Assembly: GCF_001499655.1 (NCBI RefSeq)
Contig: NZ_LN879502.1
Span: forward strand, 1,488,001-1,552,000
Direction: 5' to 3'
DNA: 64,000 bases
Source: Candidatus Protochlamydia naegleriophila
Lineage (GTDB): Bacteria > Chlamydiota > Chlamydiia > Chlamydiales > Parachlamydiaceae
The notes under the pieces are model-generated. The model was not told where the DNA came from. It did no database searches and worked only from the letters and a program-made list of their open reading frames with translations. The position numbers and the translations under genes were made by a program. Position 1 is the stretch's first letter. Every line of letters starts with the position of its first letter. Positions 8,855 through 18,460 of this stretch are shown in pieces.

Positions 8855-9484
8855 GGTAGTCTTAAATAGGTTGTGATTTTAAGACGTTAGGCGCGTAAAA
8901 TATAGCTCTACGATCGGAGCATTTATGAAGATTATCTGTCCTCACTGCCAATCACTCACAGCTCGAAAAATGGATCCACTTCTCAAAGAAAACAGAAATT
9001 TCAATGTCCTTCTTGTTTAAAGCAATTTGTCGAAGATCCTCAAAATAAAATTATTTCACAAGACTCCAAAGAGAGAATTTGAAGATCTCTTATAGATAAG
9101 GGTATCTCTAGATGGTATTTGTAGAATTTTTGATGTAAGCATGCCATGGCTACTTGAGTTTATGCAGCACACTTTCGAAGCTGTTATTCTTGAGGTAGAT
9201 GAGATGTGGAGTTTTGTAGGGAATAAAACAAATGATCAATGGCTGTGGCTCGTGATGCATAGAAGAACCAGACAAATTTTGGCATTTCACGTTGGAAAAA
9301 GAAATAAAGCTTCTGGAGAGGCATTGATGAATAAACTCCCTAAAGACCTAAAAAAAGCAGACTTTTGTACAGATAGGTTCTCAGTTTACTATCAAGTTAT
9401 TCCATTTACCAAGCATTCTCCTGTGGGGAAAGAGTCTGGGGAGACAAGTTACATTCAAAGATTTAATAACTCTCTCAGACAAAG
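8855..9484 (+). mobile_element. IS1-like element, subtype B copy 1, 3' end replaced by IS5 sequence
   Basis: The left end is GGTAGTCTTAAATAGGTTGTGATT, diverged from the subtype terminus at 33924. The finger region (ICPHCQSLTARK) is frameshifted and has a stop before the main frame that starts at 9141. A 54-base in-frame segment between TTTCGAAGTT repeats, present at 15645-16429 and 33924-34454, is missing here and at 18461-19215. Homology to IS1 stops at the CAAAGAT junction near 9484. Confidence 0.8.
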
Positions 9485-9896
9485 ATATGTGCTAAACGGA
9501 TTGATTCCTATTTTTGAAACAGATAAAGGATATGATGCTGAAGAGCTTAGAGATAAATTACTTGAGAGAAAAATTTTTCCTTTTATCCCTTATAGAAGAA
9601 TAGGCGCGGCAAAAAAAGCTGAGAAAATTATTTGCAGCTTAGCCAAATTTAGGTGGAAAGTTGAGAGGGCTATTTCTTGGTTGCAAAGAAAATTTAGGCG
9701 ACTTGTTGTTTGCTGGGAAAGACGTCTTTGCTATTCGAAAGACTTTTTAACTTTTAGTCTTATCTTCTTCTGGATAAAACAAAGCTTAAAATATTATCGA
9801 GATAGTTTCATTCAAACGTCATTAATTTTAATATTCCAATTAATAAAAAAAAAGACTTATTATCTTAAAATTTATATTAATTTTAACATAATTTAA
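9141..9896 (+). pseudogene. Chimeric transposase ORF: IS1-like N-part fused to IS5-like C-part
   Basis: 251 codons in one open frame. Up to about residue 114 (SYIQRFNNSLRQR) it is the InsB-like part of the IS1 subtype B element. From RYVLNGLIPIFE onward it is the C-terminal part of the IS5-group transposase found complete-length at 34522-35432 (KVERAISWLQRKFRRLV). The joint falls on CAAAGAT, present in both parents (ctcagaCAAAGATgctc in IS1 copies, catCAAAGATatgtgc in the IS5 copy at 16643). The frame is kept, but the DDE core of each parent is incomplete, so activity is unlikely. The IS5 part runs to about 9815. Confidence 0.8.
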
Positions 9897-9903
9897 AGGC
9901 TAC

Positions 9904-11390
9904 ATGCAAATTTCCCATTTTTTTTAGCACACAATTCTTTCATGGATTTAAAGATAAATTAATTGAATCCCTAAGTCCTCAGCAAAAATTAATCTGCCAG
10001 ATTGCATCGACTGCCCTTGTAGGTGTAGCAGCAGTTTATGGGCTCATCTTTTGTTATCGCAAGTTAAAGGCTGCTATTCTCACATTCAACTTTAAGCCAA
10101 CAGCCTCTTTCAAGCCGTTTACAACCTTTCACTCCAAGCAACGAAGCTGAAAGACGTCAAACATCTGAGCCAGATTTTCTCCAGAATCCTTTCCCCTCTC
10201 TTGCAAATAACGAAGCCGTAAATGTATGGAACAAAGCAAGCGAGTTAAATAAACAGGGTAAGCCTGAAGAAGCATTAGTAGAAATCGAGTTAGCTTTGGC
10301 TACCGACTCTAGAAATCTATTATTAGGAATTTACGGAGAAACTCTTCGGGTGCTAGGAAAATTAGACCAGTCAATAGAGGTCTTTCACGAATGTTTAACT
10401 CTCGATCCAAGAAATGACTATGTTTTAGCCTCCTATGCACAAATCCTCCATATGCAAGGCAAGTTAGATGAGGCGGCTGCAGAGTTCGAGAAATCCCTGG
10501 ACATTAATCCCACTAGACTTTTTGCAGTCACTCATTATGTGAAACTCTTATGCAATCAGGATAAAAATGCTGAAGCCGCAGCCGTTTTAAGAAAGTACTT
10601 AGAAAACATACCTGATGATGCGGAAATTTTAAGCTGGCTTGGTGACATTTTAAGAAATCAAAAGAAACAATTTGAGGCGGCGGATGTATTTGAAAAAGTA
10701 CTAAGCATTGATCCTACCCATCGCTTTGCGCTAGCCTCATATGGTGACTCTTTACGCATGTTGTATCAATTTGATAAAGCCGCTGCAGTCCTAAAAAAGC
10801 ACCTGGAGCTTTATCCTGACAACACTTTTGCGTTAAGTTCATATGGGGATGTTCTCCGATTCCAAAAAAAATTCGACGAATCTGCCCATGTTTTAAATCA
10901 TTGCCTAAAACTCGATCCAGAAGACGATTTTGCCTTAGGTTGCTTAGGACAAGTTCATTTGGATCAAGGCAACATCCAAGAAGCTACACGTCTGTTTTCT
11001 GAAGTCTTGCAGCTTAATGAAGAAAATACATTTGCCCTGACAGGCTATGGTGTGCTCTTTCGTTTGGAAGGCAAGCTTGCTCAATCGTTGGTCTGGCTAG
11101 AGAAGTCGGTTGCCCTTGATCCGGACTCAGAAACATTAGGAGAATACGCAGAAACTCTTCGTTGCCTGGATAGGCCAGAGGAGGCCCTTCCTCATTTTGA
11201 AAAAGCCTTGACAGATGAACCGCAAAAAATCAGCCGGTTCCTAGGAGCTGCCAGATGCTTATGCATGCTAGGTCGTCTGCCTGGAGCGCGAGTTAAATTT
11301 CAAGCTGTGCTAGATATCGAACCAAGCCATAAAGAAGCGCTGGACGGCTATAACTTATGCGAAGATCCGAATTGGGGACAAGCTATCTAA
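9904..11390 (+). pseudogene. Membrane-anchored TPR-repeat protein, frameshifted near the 5' end
   Basis: The intact downstream part (from about 10296, with in-frame coding already visible from about 10060) carries roughly ten tetratricopeptide repeats of 34 residues (for example GKLDEAAAEFEKSLDINP and QFDKAAAVLKKHLELYPD). TPRs bind partner proteins. Upstream, another frame encodes FHGFKDKLIESLSPQQ and a membrane helix (IASTALVGVAAVYGLIFCYR). A third frame gives the start ATG at 9904 (MQISHFF). Two frame changes are needed: one at the T8 run 9918-9925 (T7 would restore the frame) and one between about 10080 and 10150. The TTG at 10296 is only the first start-like codon of the open part. It could be decay or a slippage-controlled gene. 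Confidence 0.6.
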
Positions 11391-11460
11391 CATTTCACGC
11401 TGATAACTTTGGATCGGCGTTTTTGGCCAATCCTATCGAGAGATAACGGTCTAGTTTTTT

Positions 11461-12173
11461 TTGAAAGGGCTTGGATTGCAACAAGCAAGCTTGCTAGTGC
11501 CTTACCAAGGGGCGGCCGCCAAAAATGGCCGACCCAATTCTCACAAGCGCGGCTCCGTCTTCAATAACTATCTCATAATCATTGGTCATTCCCATCTCTT
11601 TGATCAGCAAGATATCGAATGGCTAAACTCTTTTAAAGCCCATAATCTTTTAAAGCCCATAACTTGAGTGATCAAGAAGCTATTAGTCTCATTATTATAC
11701 GCGAGAAGGATTCTATTTCTAATGCTGAATATCGAACAATTAATGGACTAGATACCTTAACGGCAAGCGCTCATTTAAGACGTCTTCATGATTTAGAACT
11801 TTTGGATCAGAAAGGAGGAGGAAATGCAACATATTGTGTACCAACTCTAAAACTTTTAGTTCTGGGCATAAGCGCTCCGACTCCGGGCGTTACAGGTCTT
11901 GCAGATGGGTTTCCTTCTTTATCTTCTGATTTAGTTAATTCTCTAAAAAAGATAGGCAAACGAGCTTCTGTTAAGGAAGCACAATCTGTTATTTTACAAT
12001 TGTGTAGCCTTGCGCCTTTAAGATTACCTGAGCTAGTAGAGATTCTTCAAAGAGATGCTGATCATATACGAAAACGCTATCTTGCGAAAATGCTCGAACA
12101 AGGAGAACTTGAATATACGTTTCCAGATGTTCCAAATCATCACCAAAAAGCTTATAAAAGCAAAAAATCATGA
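11461..12173 (+). pseudogene. Remnant of an AlbA-type (RecG-like) ATP-binding transcriptional regulator
   Basis: The first piece ends [21 protein letters not shown]. The second piece (from about 11664) is a winged-helix region (SNAEYRTINGLDTLTASAHL, LHDLELLDQKGGGNATYC). Together they match the C-terminal end of the AlbA_2 (Schlafen-type) plus ATPase-like regulator family, which commonly occurs in mobile regions. The two pieces are in different frames, and the N-terminal AlbA domain is missing. The last codon overlaps the next remnant as ATGA. Non-functional as read. Confidence 0.5.
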
Positions 12174-12729
12174 AAGCAATCCTATTAGCTATAGTTTCAA
12201 CCAAAGAGCAGGAAGAAGGTCAGTCTATTCCCGCAAAGGAACGTCGATTAAGAGAATATGCTGAGAGAAAAGGTCTTGTTGTTGAGGAAGTTTTTAAAAT
12301 TACGGAGTCATCAACCTCGTGAAACTATTGCGTTAGTCGCTGATACAATTGATAGAGTTCAACATAGTTTTAAAGAATCAGTGGTTCTTGACAATCTGAG
12401 AAAAGATGGAAAAGTAGAGATTCACTTTATGCAAGAAAGATTGGTCCTCAACATAAAATCAAACAATTCTGATATTTTGCGCTGGAATATGGTCGTGATG
12501 TTTGCTCGCAGCTATGGTATCCAATTAAGCGACAATATTAAGCGGAGCAGCCAGCAAAACGAGGCATATGGATGGATTTAACTCCTACAGGCTATATGCA
12601 TTTACAAATGATAAAGGAGAAAAAACAATTGGTCCACATCCAGACCGAACACCCTTTATTAGAAAATTAGTTGAAATGTGTGCCACAGGTAACCATTCTT
12701 TACAGACATTAAAAACAGCAGCAATTTAA
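12170..12729 (+). pseudogene. Serine site-specific recombinase, degenerate
   Basis: The start MKAILLAIVSTKEQEEGQ resembles the resolvase/invertase N-terminus (normally RVSTKEQ; here the catalytic-region Arg/Ser context is altered). After a stop, a second frame carries IALVADTIDRVQHSFKES and ILRWNMVVMFARSYG. A third frame carries LTPTGYMHFTNDKGEK-like sequence and GPHPDRTPFIRKLVEM. At least two frameshifts and a stop are present, and the C-terminal DNA-binding part is cut short. It marks an integrated element that has decayed. It overlaps the preceding remnant by ATGA. Confidence 0.6.
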
Positions 12730-13103
12730 ATGGGATTGCGAACGAAGAGAAGAGCGACGTTTGCTATATTTATAGCATCAGCAGCCTTCATAAAAGCATT
12801 CCTTTCAGGATGTGAGGACCTTAAGAATAGATCCGGAATAACGGTAGATTCTGGAATCAAATCTAACAATAAGACCCCACACTTTTTATATCTTTCACTT
12901 TCATTATAGATACGATCCAAGCAACGTTTTGCCGCAGAAATCACAATTCCAGTATCGTTTTTAAGCAATTGAAAGGACTCACTAGTGTTGAAATAGCGAA
13001 GTAGATGCGTGAGCGCAACTTTTGACAATATCTCGAGATAAGCAAGCCAGGTCTTTGTGTGGCAAGTTAACAGGCTATATTCAAAGATTTTTAATAGAAA
13101 CAA
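12726..13103 (-). pseudogene. umuC: UmuC-type DNA polymerase V, C-terminal fragment
   Basis: About 125 codons in reverse. RCLDRIYNESERYKKCGVLL followed by DLIPES and DLF matches the end of the little-finger domain of the Y-family polymerase UmuC. The catalytic palm and finger domains are absent and the first 40 residues do not look native, so this is a remnant. umuDC genes are often carried by mobile elements. It lies tail to tail with the recombinase remnant. Confidence 0.55.
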
Positions 13104-13541
13104 GCTTTTCTCACCTTAAGAGGTTCTATGCAGATTAGTTTTTTATTAACCGTTTGATGTTAAATATTTTAAGTAATAATTACTGAATCAAATGAATCAA
13201 ATAAGGGTTTCAAATCCACCTCAAAAAGACTCTCTTCTTGTAGTCCATAATTATTCAACACAGCCAGTAACTCATCTATTGATATATTAGAAATTTCTTT
13301 ATCGAAAGAGATTCACCCAAGCAATATTGAATTGATTATTCAAACTTTTTAAGATAATGTTTTAAAGATATCTCGAATGATATATAGTATTTGGAAGGAG
13401 TTATGATTATATCCCTCTTAACTACTGTATTGAATAAATAGACTTAATTCATTGATAATATTTGACAGGTTTTACTGATTTCCAATGACTTAAAGAGATT
13501 TCTTCTACCGACCTATTAACCATTATGATAAGGAGCCTGTC
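13104..13541. other. Intergenic region with one short dispersed repeat
   Basis: AT-rich, with no ORF. It contains the repeat copy at 13424-13498. GATAAGGAGCCTGTC before 13542 supplies the ribosome binding site of the next gene. Confidence 0.4.
13424..13498 (+). repeat. Short dispersed repeat (IS903-end-like MITE family), copy 1
   Basis: CTGTATTGAATAAATAGACTTA followed by CATTGATAAT and TTTTACTGATTT. The same order of blocks is found at 14509, 26324 (reverse), 31704 and 33773 (reverse). Confidence 0.55.
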
Positions 13542-14396
13542 ATGTCTTTCTGTTCTTTAGGAATCATAAATCCATTACAAAGCATGCAAGTTTATTGCCA
13601 GAATGAACCTGCATGTTCATGCTGCAGTAAAACAGATATTAAGCTTCAAGTATGTTCTAAATGTCAATTTGCAAAATACTGCAACACCGATTGTCAAAAA
13701 AAACACTGGCCTGTCCACAAAAAAGTTTGCCAAGCTTGGATGCCAATTGGTATTTTAGTTAAAAAGTCTTTATCAAAATCTAATTCTATTTTTCCTTTAA
13801 TAATATCTCAAGCTTCTAGTAGATTAACTAAAGTGACTCCATTGTTAACTGAATTATTTAATCAGAAAGTGCAAGGAGAAAAATGGGCGTTAGACTTAGG
13901 TTGTGGTTACGGAGCCTCAACTATGCACTTATTGCAGCTTGGATGGAAAGTTATCGCTTTGGAAAAAAATCCTAAAGCTATTGCAGAGATTCAAAATAGC
14001 AATCAAGCATATTTAAAAACAAATCAGCTTATTGTTATTAATAGAAACATTCAAGATTATGATTACTCTAAAAAGGTTTCTCTAGTAGTTATCACAGATG
14101 TTATCTCGTATATAGATCCTAAGCTTATTCGCGGTATATGGGAAAAAATTTATGGGGTACTGGAAGACGACGGTCACCTAATTGGATCTATATTCAGTAA
14201 GGGAGGGGTAGCGCAAGAAGCTTTGGAGAGCCAAGGCGCTTGGCTACTCAATAGCCAAGAAGAAGTGGAATCGATTTTGGATTCCGAGCAGGCTTATAAG
14301 AAGTTGGTTTGTCGAAGACGTCCCAAACGAGATAAATCGTGTGTTGTTGAATTTCATCTTCAAAAACAAGTTTCTTCTCCATATAAAGAAAAATGA
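13542..14396 (+). CDS. MYND zinc finger fused to a class I SAM-dependent methyltransferase
   Basis: 284 residues, intact. Residues 25-63 form a canonical MYND finger with all ligands: C25/C28, C38/C41, C47/C51, H59/C63 (VCSKCQFAKYCNTDCQKKHW). Residues 112-220 are a methyltransferase fold with SAM motif I LDLGCGYG at about 117-124, an acidic residue after the second strand (ALEKN, E141), and a DVISYIDP post-II segment. MYND fingers bind proline-rich peptides and are overwhelmingly eukaryotic; the nearest common context is SMYD-type methyltransferases, but here the catalytic part is the bacterial Rossmann type. AAGGAG lies a few bases before the ATG. It is flanked by repeats and IS remnants, suggesting transfer. 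Likely role: a host-directed effector (inference). Confidence 0.85.
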   Translation: MSFCSLGIINPLQSMQVYCQNEPACSCCSKTDIKLQVCSKCQFAKYCNTDCQKKHWPVHKKVCQAWMPIGILVKKSLSKSNSIFPLIISQASSRLTKVTPLLTELFNQKVQGEKWALDLGCGYGASTMHLLQLGWKVIALEKNPKAIAEIQNSNQAYLKTNQLIVINRNIQDYDYSKKVSLVVITDVISYIDPKLIRGIWEKIYGVLEDDGHLIGSIFSKGGVAQEALESQGAWLLNSQEEVESILDSEQAYKKLVCRRRPKRDKSCVVEFHLQKQVSSPYKEK

Positions 14397-14508
14397 AAGT
14401 TTTGGCTAAACAATTTAAAAATAGTGGTTCTCTGCTAAGTAATTAATGTCTTGTAGTATAATCTTACCACCTGAGACTTTAATTGCTATGGCTTTGCTTT
14501 AATATGAA

Positions 14509-14591
14509 AGACTGTGTTGAATAAATGGACTTAAGTTATTGATAATCTCTAATAGATTTTACTGATTTGCAAGTACTACTGAACACAGTCT
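14509..14591 (+). repeat. Short dispersed repeat (IS903-end-like MITE family), copy 2
   Basis: The termini AGACTGTGTT (14509-14518) and AACACAGTCT (14582-14591) are perfect inverted repeats. The interior is GAATAAATGGACTTAAGTTA with TTTTACTGATTT. Confidence 0.7.
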
Positions 14592-14609
14592 ACAGAAGAG
14601 AAGAGAAGG

Positions 14610-14695
14610 AAAAGTTGTGTATGAGCGTTCCTCTTTTGAAATTTTTGATTGGTAGTCAAGACTTCATTGAGGTTACGCTCATCTTATCCCCAAAT
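14610..14695. mobile_element. Solo miniature remnant of the IS256-like element
   Basis: AAAAGTTGTGTATGAGCGTT (left end of the IS256-like element) runs directly into the right-end sequence (TTTTGAAATTTTTGATTGG ... ACGCTCATCTTATCCC). The two ends are joined across ATGAGCGTTCCTC, which both carry. The whole interior is gone. It abuts the IS3-like end at 14696. Confidence 0.65.
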
Positions 14696-15450
14696 TGAGA
14701 TTGCCCCATAATTAGGCCCATTTTTTAATAGAAAATCCCGCTATCTATACATTGATTGTTTTTAGATCATAAGCTTTTCTAAACTCTTCAGCTGAAAGAC
14801 CATATATAGCACCTATGAGGGTGCCAATTATTATAATCTTCTCTCCACTCTTTTACTAAGCTTTGAACTTCTTGCAAACTAATAAACCAGTGCTGGTTTA
14901 AAATTCATCTCGCACTCTACCATTAAAACTTTCTATCGTTACATTTTGCATTGGTTTATCGGGTTCTATATAATGCCATCTAATACATGATTTGTATGTC
15001 AATTTTAAAACAGCTATGCTTGTGAATTCTGTCCGATTATCGCTTATGATTTGTTTAGAGCATCCTCTGTTTTAATTAACTCTTCCAATTCCATAACTAC
15101 CCTTAATCCAGAAAGAGATGTGTCTACAAAAATTTTTAAACTCTCTCTGGTAAACTCATCGACAATATTCACTAATCTGATTTTCTTTCCGTTTGCAAGC
15201 CTATCCGACATAAAATCAAGACTCTAAACTTAATTAACTTGTGAAGCTTTTATTCTCACCAACTCCACGCCTTCGAGATCCCCTCCTCTTAACCTTTAAA
15301 CCCATTTCTTAGTAAAGCCTAAAAAGTTTCTTATGATTAATTTTAAGACCTCTTTTTTTCAATAGAAGATGAATGCGTCGATAGCTAAAGGGAGGTCTTT
15401 CAAGAGCTACTGCATTAATGATAGCCTTCTCTTACCTCTTCGAGATATAT
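14696..15450 (-). mobile_element. IS3-like element, degenerate copy 1
   Basis: It begins TGAGATTGCCCCATAA at the low-coordinate end. In reverse it reads decayed pieces of an IS3-family OrfB integrase: a YRRIH-L-L-KKRGLKINHKK type N-part near 15290-15420, and a LNIVDEFTRES-like core (here interrupted). The same element recurs at 29273-29900. Many stops and frameshifts. Confidence 0.65.
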
Positions 15451-15579
15451 CGCCCCACTGATCGATGTAATACTAATAATTTAGTTGAGATCTTTATTAA
15501 AAATGTCATTCTATACTTCAATTCTTAATTTCAGAAGATCAATTTAATTTTTTTAAAACATTTCATCTCTTTACTGGCA

Positions 15580-15644
15580 CACTGTTTTATTTTCATGAAT
15601 TAGAGTAAAATTTAAACTTACTGAAATTTTTTGCAATGGTTAAA
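15580..15644. repeat. Non-IS flank shared with 34455-34523
   Basis: Its reverse complement is almost the same as the segment right of the IS1-like copy at 33924-34454 (CAACCATTGCAAAAAATTTC, then AGTAAGTTTAAATTTTA, then CATGAAAATAAAACAGTG). Both IS copies lost their normal end at the same point before this flank. Confidence 0.7.
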
Positions 15645-16429
15645 AAAACAGGTAGTGATTTCAAATTATCATTATAATCGCAAATAAACATCTTGATCAA
15701 TCCGACGTGGTTCTCAATTTTTTCGAAAATGATAGGGTTTTTCGAACTAGTCTTGCACATCGCTTTCGGATGGCGCAGTTAAATCTTTCAATGTGACTTG
15801 TCTCCCCAGACTCTTTCCCCAAAGGAGAATGCTTGGTAAATGGAATAACTTGGTAGTAAACTGAGAACCTAGCTGTACAAAAGTCTGCTTTTTTTAGGTC
15901 TTTAGGGAGTTTATTCATCAATGCCTCTCCAGAAGCTTTATTTCTTTTTCCAACGTGAAATGCCAAAATTTGTCTGGTTTTTGTATGCATCACGAGCCAC
16001 AGCCACTGATCATTTTTTTATTCCCTACAAAACTCACATCGCACCTACCTCAAGAACAACAACTTCGAAATCATCACTTTCAACTAATACCGTAACGTTT
16101 AATTTCTCGGCTAGAACTTCGAAAGTCTGCTGCATAAACTCAAGTAGCCATGGCATGCTTACATCAAAAATTCTACAAATACCCCTTATCTATAAGAGAT
16201 CTTCGAATTCTCTCTTTGGAGTCTTGTGAAATAATTTTATTTTGAGGATCTTCTAGAAATTGCTTTAAACAAGAAGGACATTGAAATTTCTATTTTCCTT
16301 GAGAAGTTGATCCATTTTTCGAGCTGTGAGTGATTGGCAGTGAGGACAGATAATCTTCATAAATGCTCCGATGGTAGAGCTATATTTACCCGCCTAGCGT
16401 CTTAAAATCACTACCTATTTAGGACTACC
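15645..16429 (-). mobile_element. IS1-like element, subtype B copy 2, degenerate
   Basis: The high-coordinate end carries the full terminus (CTACCTATTTAGGACTACC at 16429). The other end lost the outer GGTAGTCCTAAA. In reverse it encodes a transposase with the 54-base segment absent from the copies at 8855 and 18461, a stop in place of the Trp after VLEVGAM, and a good C-part (TRQILAFHVGKRNKASGEAL, LVRKTLSFSKK). The A-run after KDL is A7, the frame-keeping length. Confidence 0.8.
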
Positions 16430-16642
16430 GGCTTTTGACCTAAGACTGTTTTTTCTTTTATTTAACACAATTCAAGATGTAAAAAAATAATCGGTGTATT
16501 TAAAAGCTGCATGTCTCATCTTATCTAATTGAATTTCAACAACATAAAATGAAAAAATAAATAGCGAGTATTAAACTTGATATTAAATTTGTTTTTTTAT
16601 ACATAAACAGATTAACACCTTAAATCATTGATAATTTTCAAT

Positions 16643-17537
16643 GAACCTATCCCGATAATGCAATTTTTTAAGGAATAGATTATCTTTCTCTTATTTTCGT
16701 TGAAAATCAGAGGAAGAGATGAAGGGAATCGATTTGAAGGATTGAGTGACGATCAATGGCAAGTATTAGAAATATTTTGCCTAGAGAACCTGGAAATAGA
16801 GGAAAAGGTAAGCCTCATACTCCCTGGAGAGAGGTGTGCAATAAGCCTTCTATGGATTTTGATTATGGAGTGAAGTGATGCGATTTGCTAAAAGCAGATC
16901 AGTGGGCTTCAAGATCAGCAACTTATAGATGGTTAGGAATTTGGCAAGCAAATGGGACACTAGAAAAGATGTTTGCGACTGTTAGAGAGCAAGCGGAGCT
17001 TCAAAGTCTGCTCAATTTTGAAAGACTAGCTGCAGATGTTTTTTTTTCAGCAGGCAATAGAGGAGGCCGGTTGATTGATTATGGTTATAAAGGAAAAGGC
17101 GTTACAACTCATCTACTGACAGAATCTCATTAACTTTGAAGTGACCTCAGCTAAAGGGGACGAAAGGCAACAGGTGGATAAGCTCCTAGACGGGATTGAA
17201 GAATTTACTCATCAAAGATATGTGCTAAACGGATTGATTCCTATTTTTGAAGCACATAAAAGATATGATGCTGAAGAGCTTAGAGATAAATTACTTGAGA
17301 GGAAAATTTTTCCTTTTATTCCTTATAGAAGAATAGGCGCGCTAAAAAGCTGAAAAAATTATTTGCAGCTTAGCCAAATTCAGGTGGAAAATTGAGAGGC
17401 TATTTCTTGGTTACAAAGAAAATTTAGGCGACTTGTTGTTCGCTGGGAAAGACGTCTTTGTTATTGGAAAGACTTTTTAATTTTTAGTCTTATCTTCTTC
17501 TCGATAGACAAGCTTAAAATATTATCGGGATAGATTC
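16643..17537 (+). mobile_element. IS5-group element, degenerate copy
   Basis: Left end GAACCTATCCCGATAATG, right end ATTATCGGGATAGATTC (one mismatch). The transposase begins MKGIDLKDLSDDQWQVLEIF-like, then breaks into pieces (DQWASRSATYRWLGIWQANG; IDYGYKGKGVTTHLL; KRYDAEELRDKLLERKIFPF) separated by frameshifts. Same family as 34522-35432 and as the C-part of the chimera at 9141-9896. Confidence 0.8.
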
Positions 17538-17615
17538 ATGGTTTATTGATTTTGTGTAATAGTTTTTGTGTTGATTATTTTTATTTTTTTATTTAATTAA
17601 ATTTAATGGTTTTTT

Positions 17616-18341
17616 ATGTTTAGTGTGGAAAATGAATTTTCTGAAAACAAACAATTAATTCATCATCAATTTCATGACAATTCATTTGTCCAACATGATC
17701 TTCTATTTAATAAAATTTTAAGAATTATTGATGTTGATTATGTGTTGAAATCTAATAATGTTTTAGTAAGTATACCTTTTTATAAGACTGAGAGTTCTAT
17801 TTTGATGTATATGAAGTTTTTTGATTTTTTTGATGAAAAAAATCAAAAAACTAGTGGTTTAAAATCTAGATTTATAAGCAATGTTATTCATGAAATTGGA
17901 ATGGCTTTGTTTAAGCCTATATGTTTTTTTCAATTGCCTATAGATACAATAGTTTCTTTGTTTTGTTTTCAAAATCGATTGAATAGTACATTTGAATGGA
18001 CTATAAAAGAATTAGTGAAAAACAAAAATCCTAAAAGAAAACTTTTTTTTAAAGCAACCAAATTAACTTTACAATCGATCACTGCTCCGATAGGTACTTT
18101 AGCAAAAGGAATATTTATGTCGTCAATTGGCTTTGAATTTTATATAAGTAGAATTAATAATAAAGATAAAGATGAATGTAATAACTATTTCAAGATATGT
18201 AAGCGAATTAACGAACTTATAAATGTTTTTGAATGGAAGTTTCCTGTAGAAAATCATAATGAAAGATTGTTTTATTTTATTCAAAAAATGAGTCAAGAAA
18301 ACGATTTGCTCGCACAAACTTATATTAGTTTTAAAAAGTAA
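17616..18341 (+). CDS. Hypothetical protein between two IS elements
   Basis: 241 residues, very AT-rich, uninterrupted. A weakly hydrophobic region at about 100-125 (IGMALFKPICFFQLPIDTIV) and another near 160-185 could associate with membranes. No recognised family. It is bounded on the left by the IS5-group copy (end 17537) and on the right by the IS1-like copy (start 18461). No clear ribosome binding site precedes the ATG; the first codon lies in a T-rich stretch. Confidence 0.5.
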   Translation: MFSVENEFSENKQLIHHQFHDNSFVQHDLLFNKILRIIDVDYVLKSNNVLVSIPFYKTESSILMYMKFFDFFDEKNQKTSGLKSRFISNVIHEIGMALFKPICFFQLPIDTIVSLFCFQNRLNSTFEWTIKELVKNKNPKRKLFFKATKLTLQSITAPIGTLAKGIFMSSIGFEFYISRINNKDKDECNNYFKICKRINELINVFEWKFPVENHNERLFYFIQKMSQENDLLAQTYISFKK

Positions 18342-18460
18342 GGTCTTTCTCTTATTATATTTTTAAATAAAATATTTTAACTTTATCCATATAAATATTT
18401 TTTGGAATATATATAACATCTTCCTTCTTGTTCTTTGCAAAACTTTGATAGTGCTAAATA

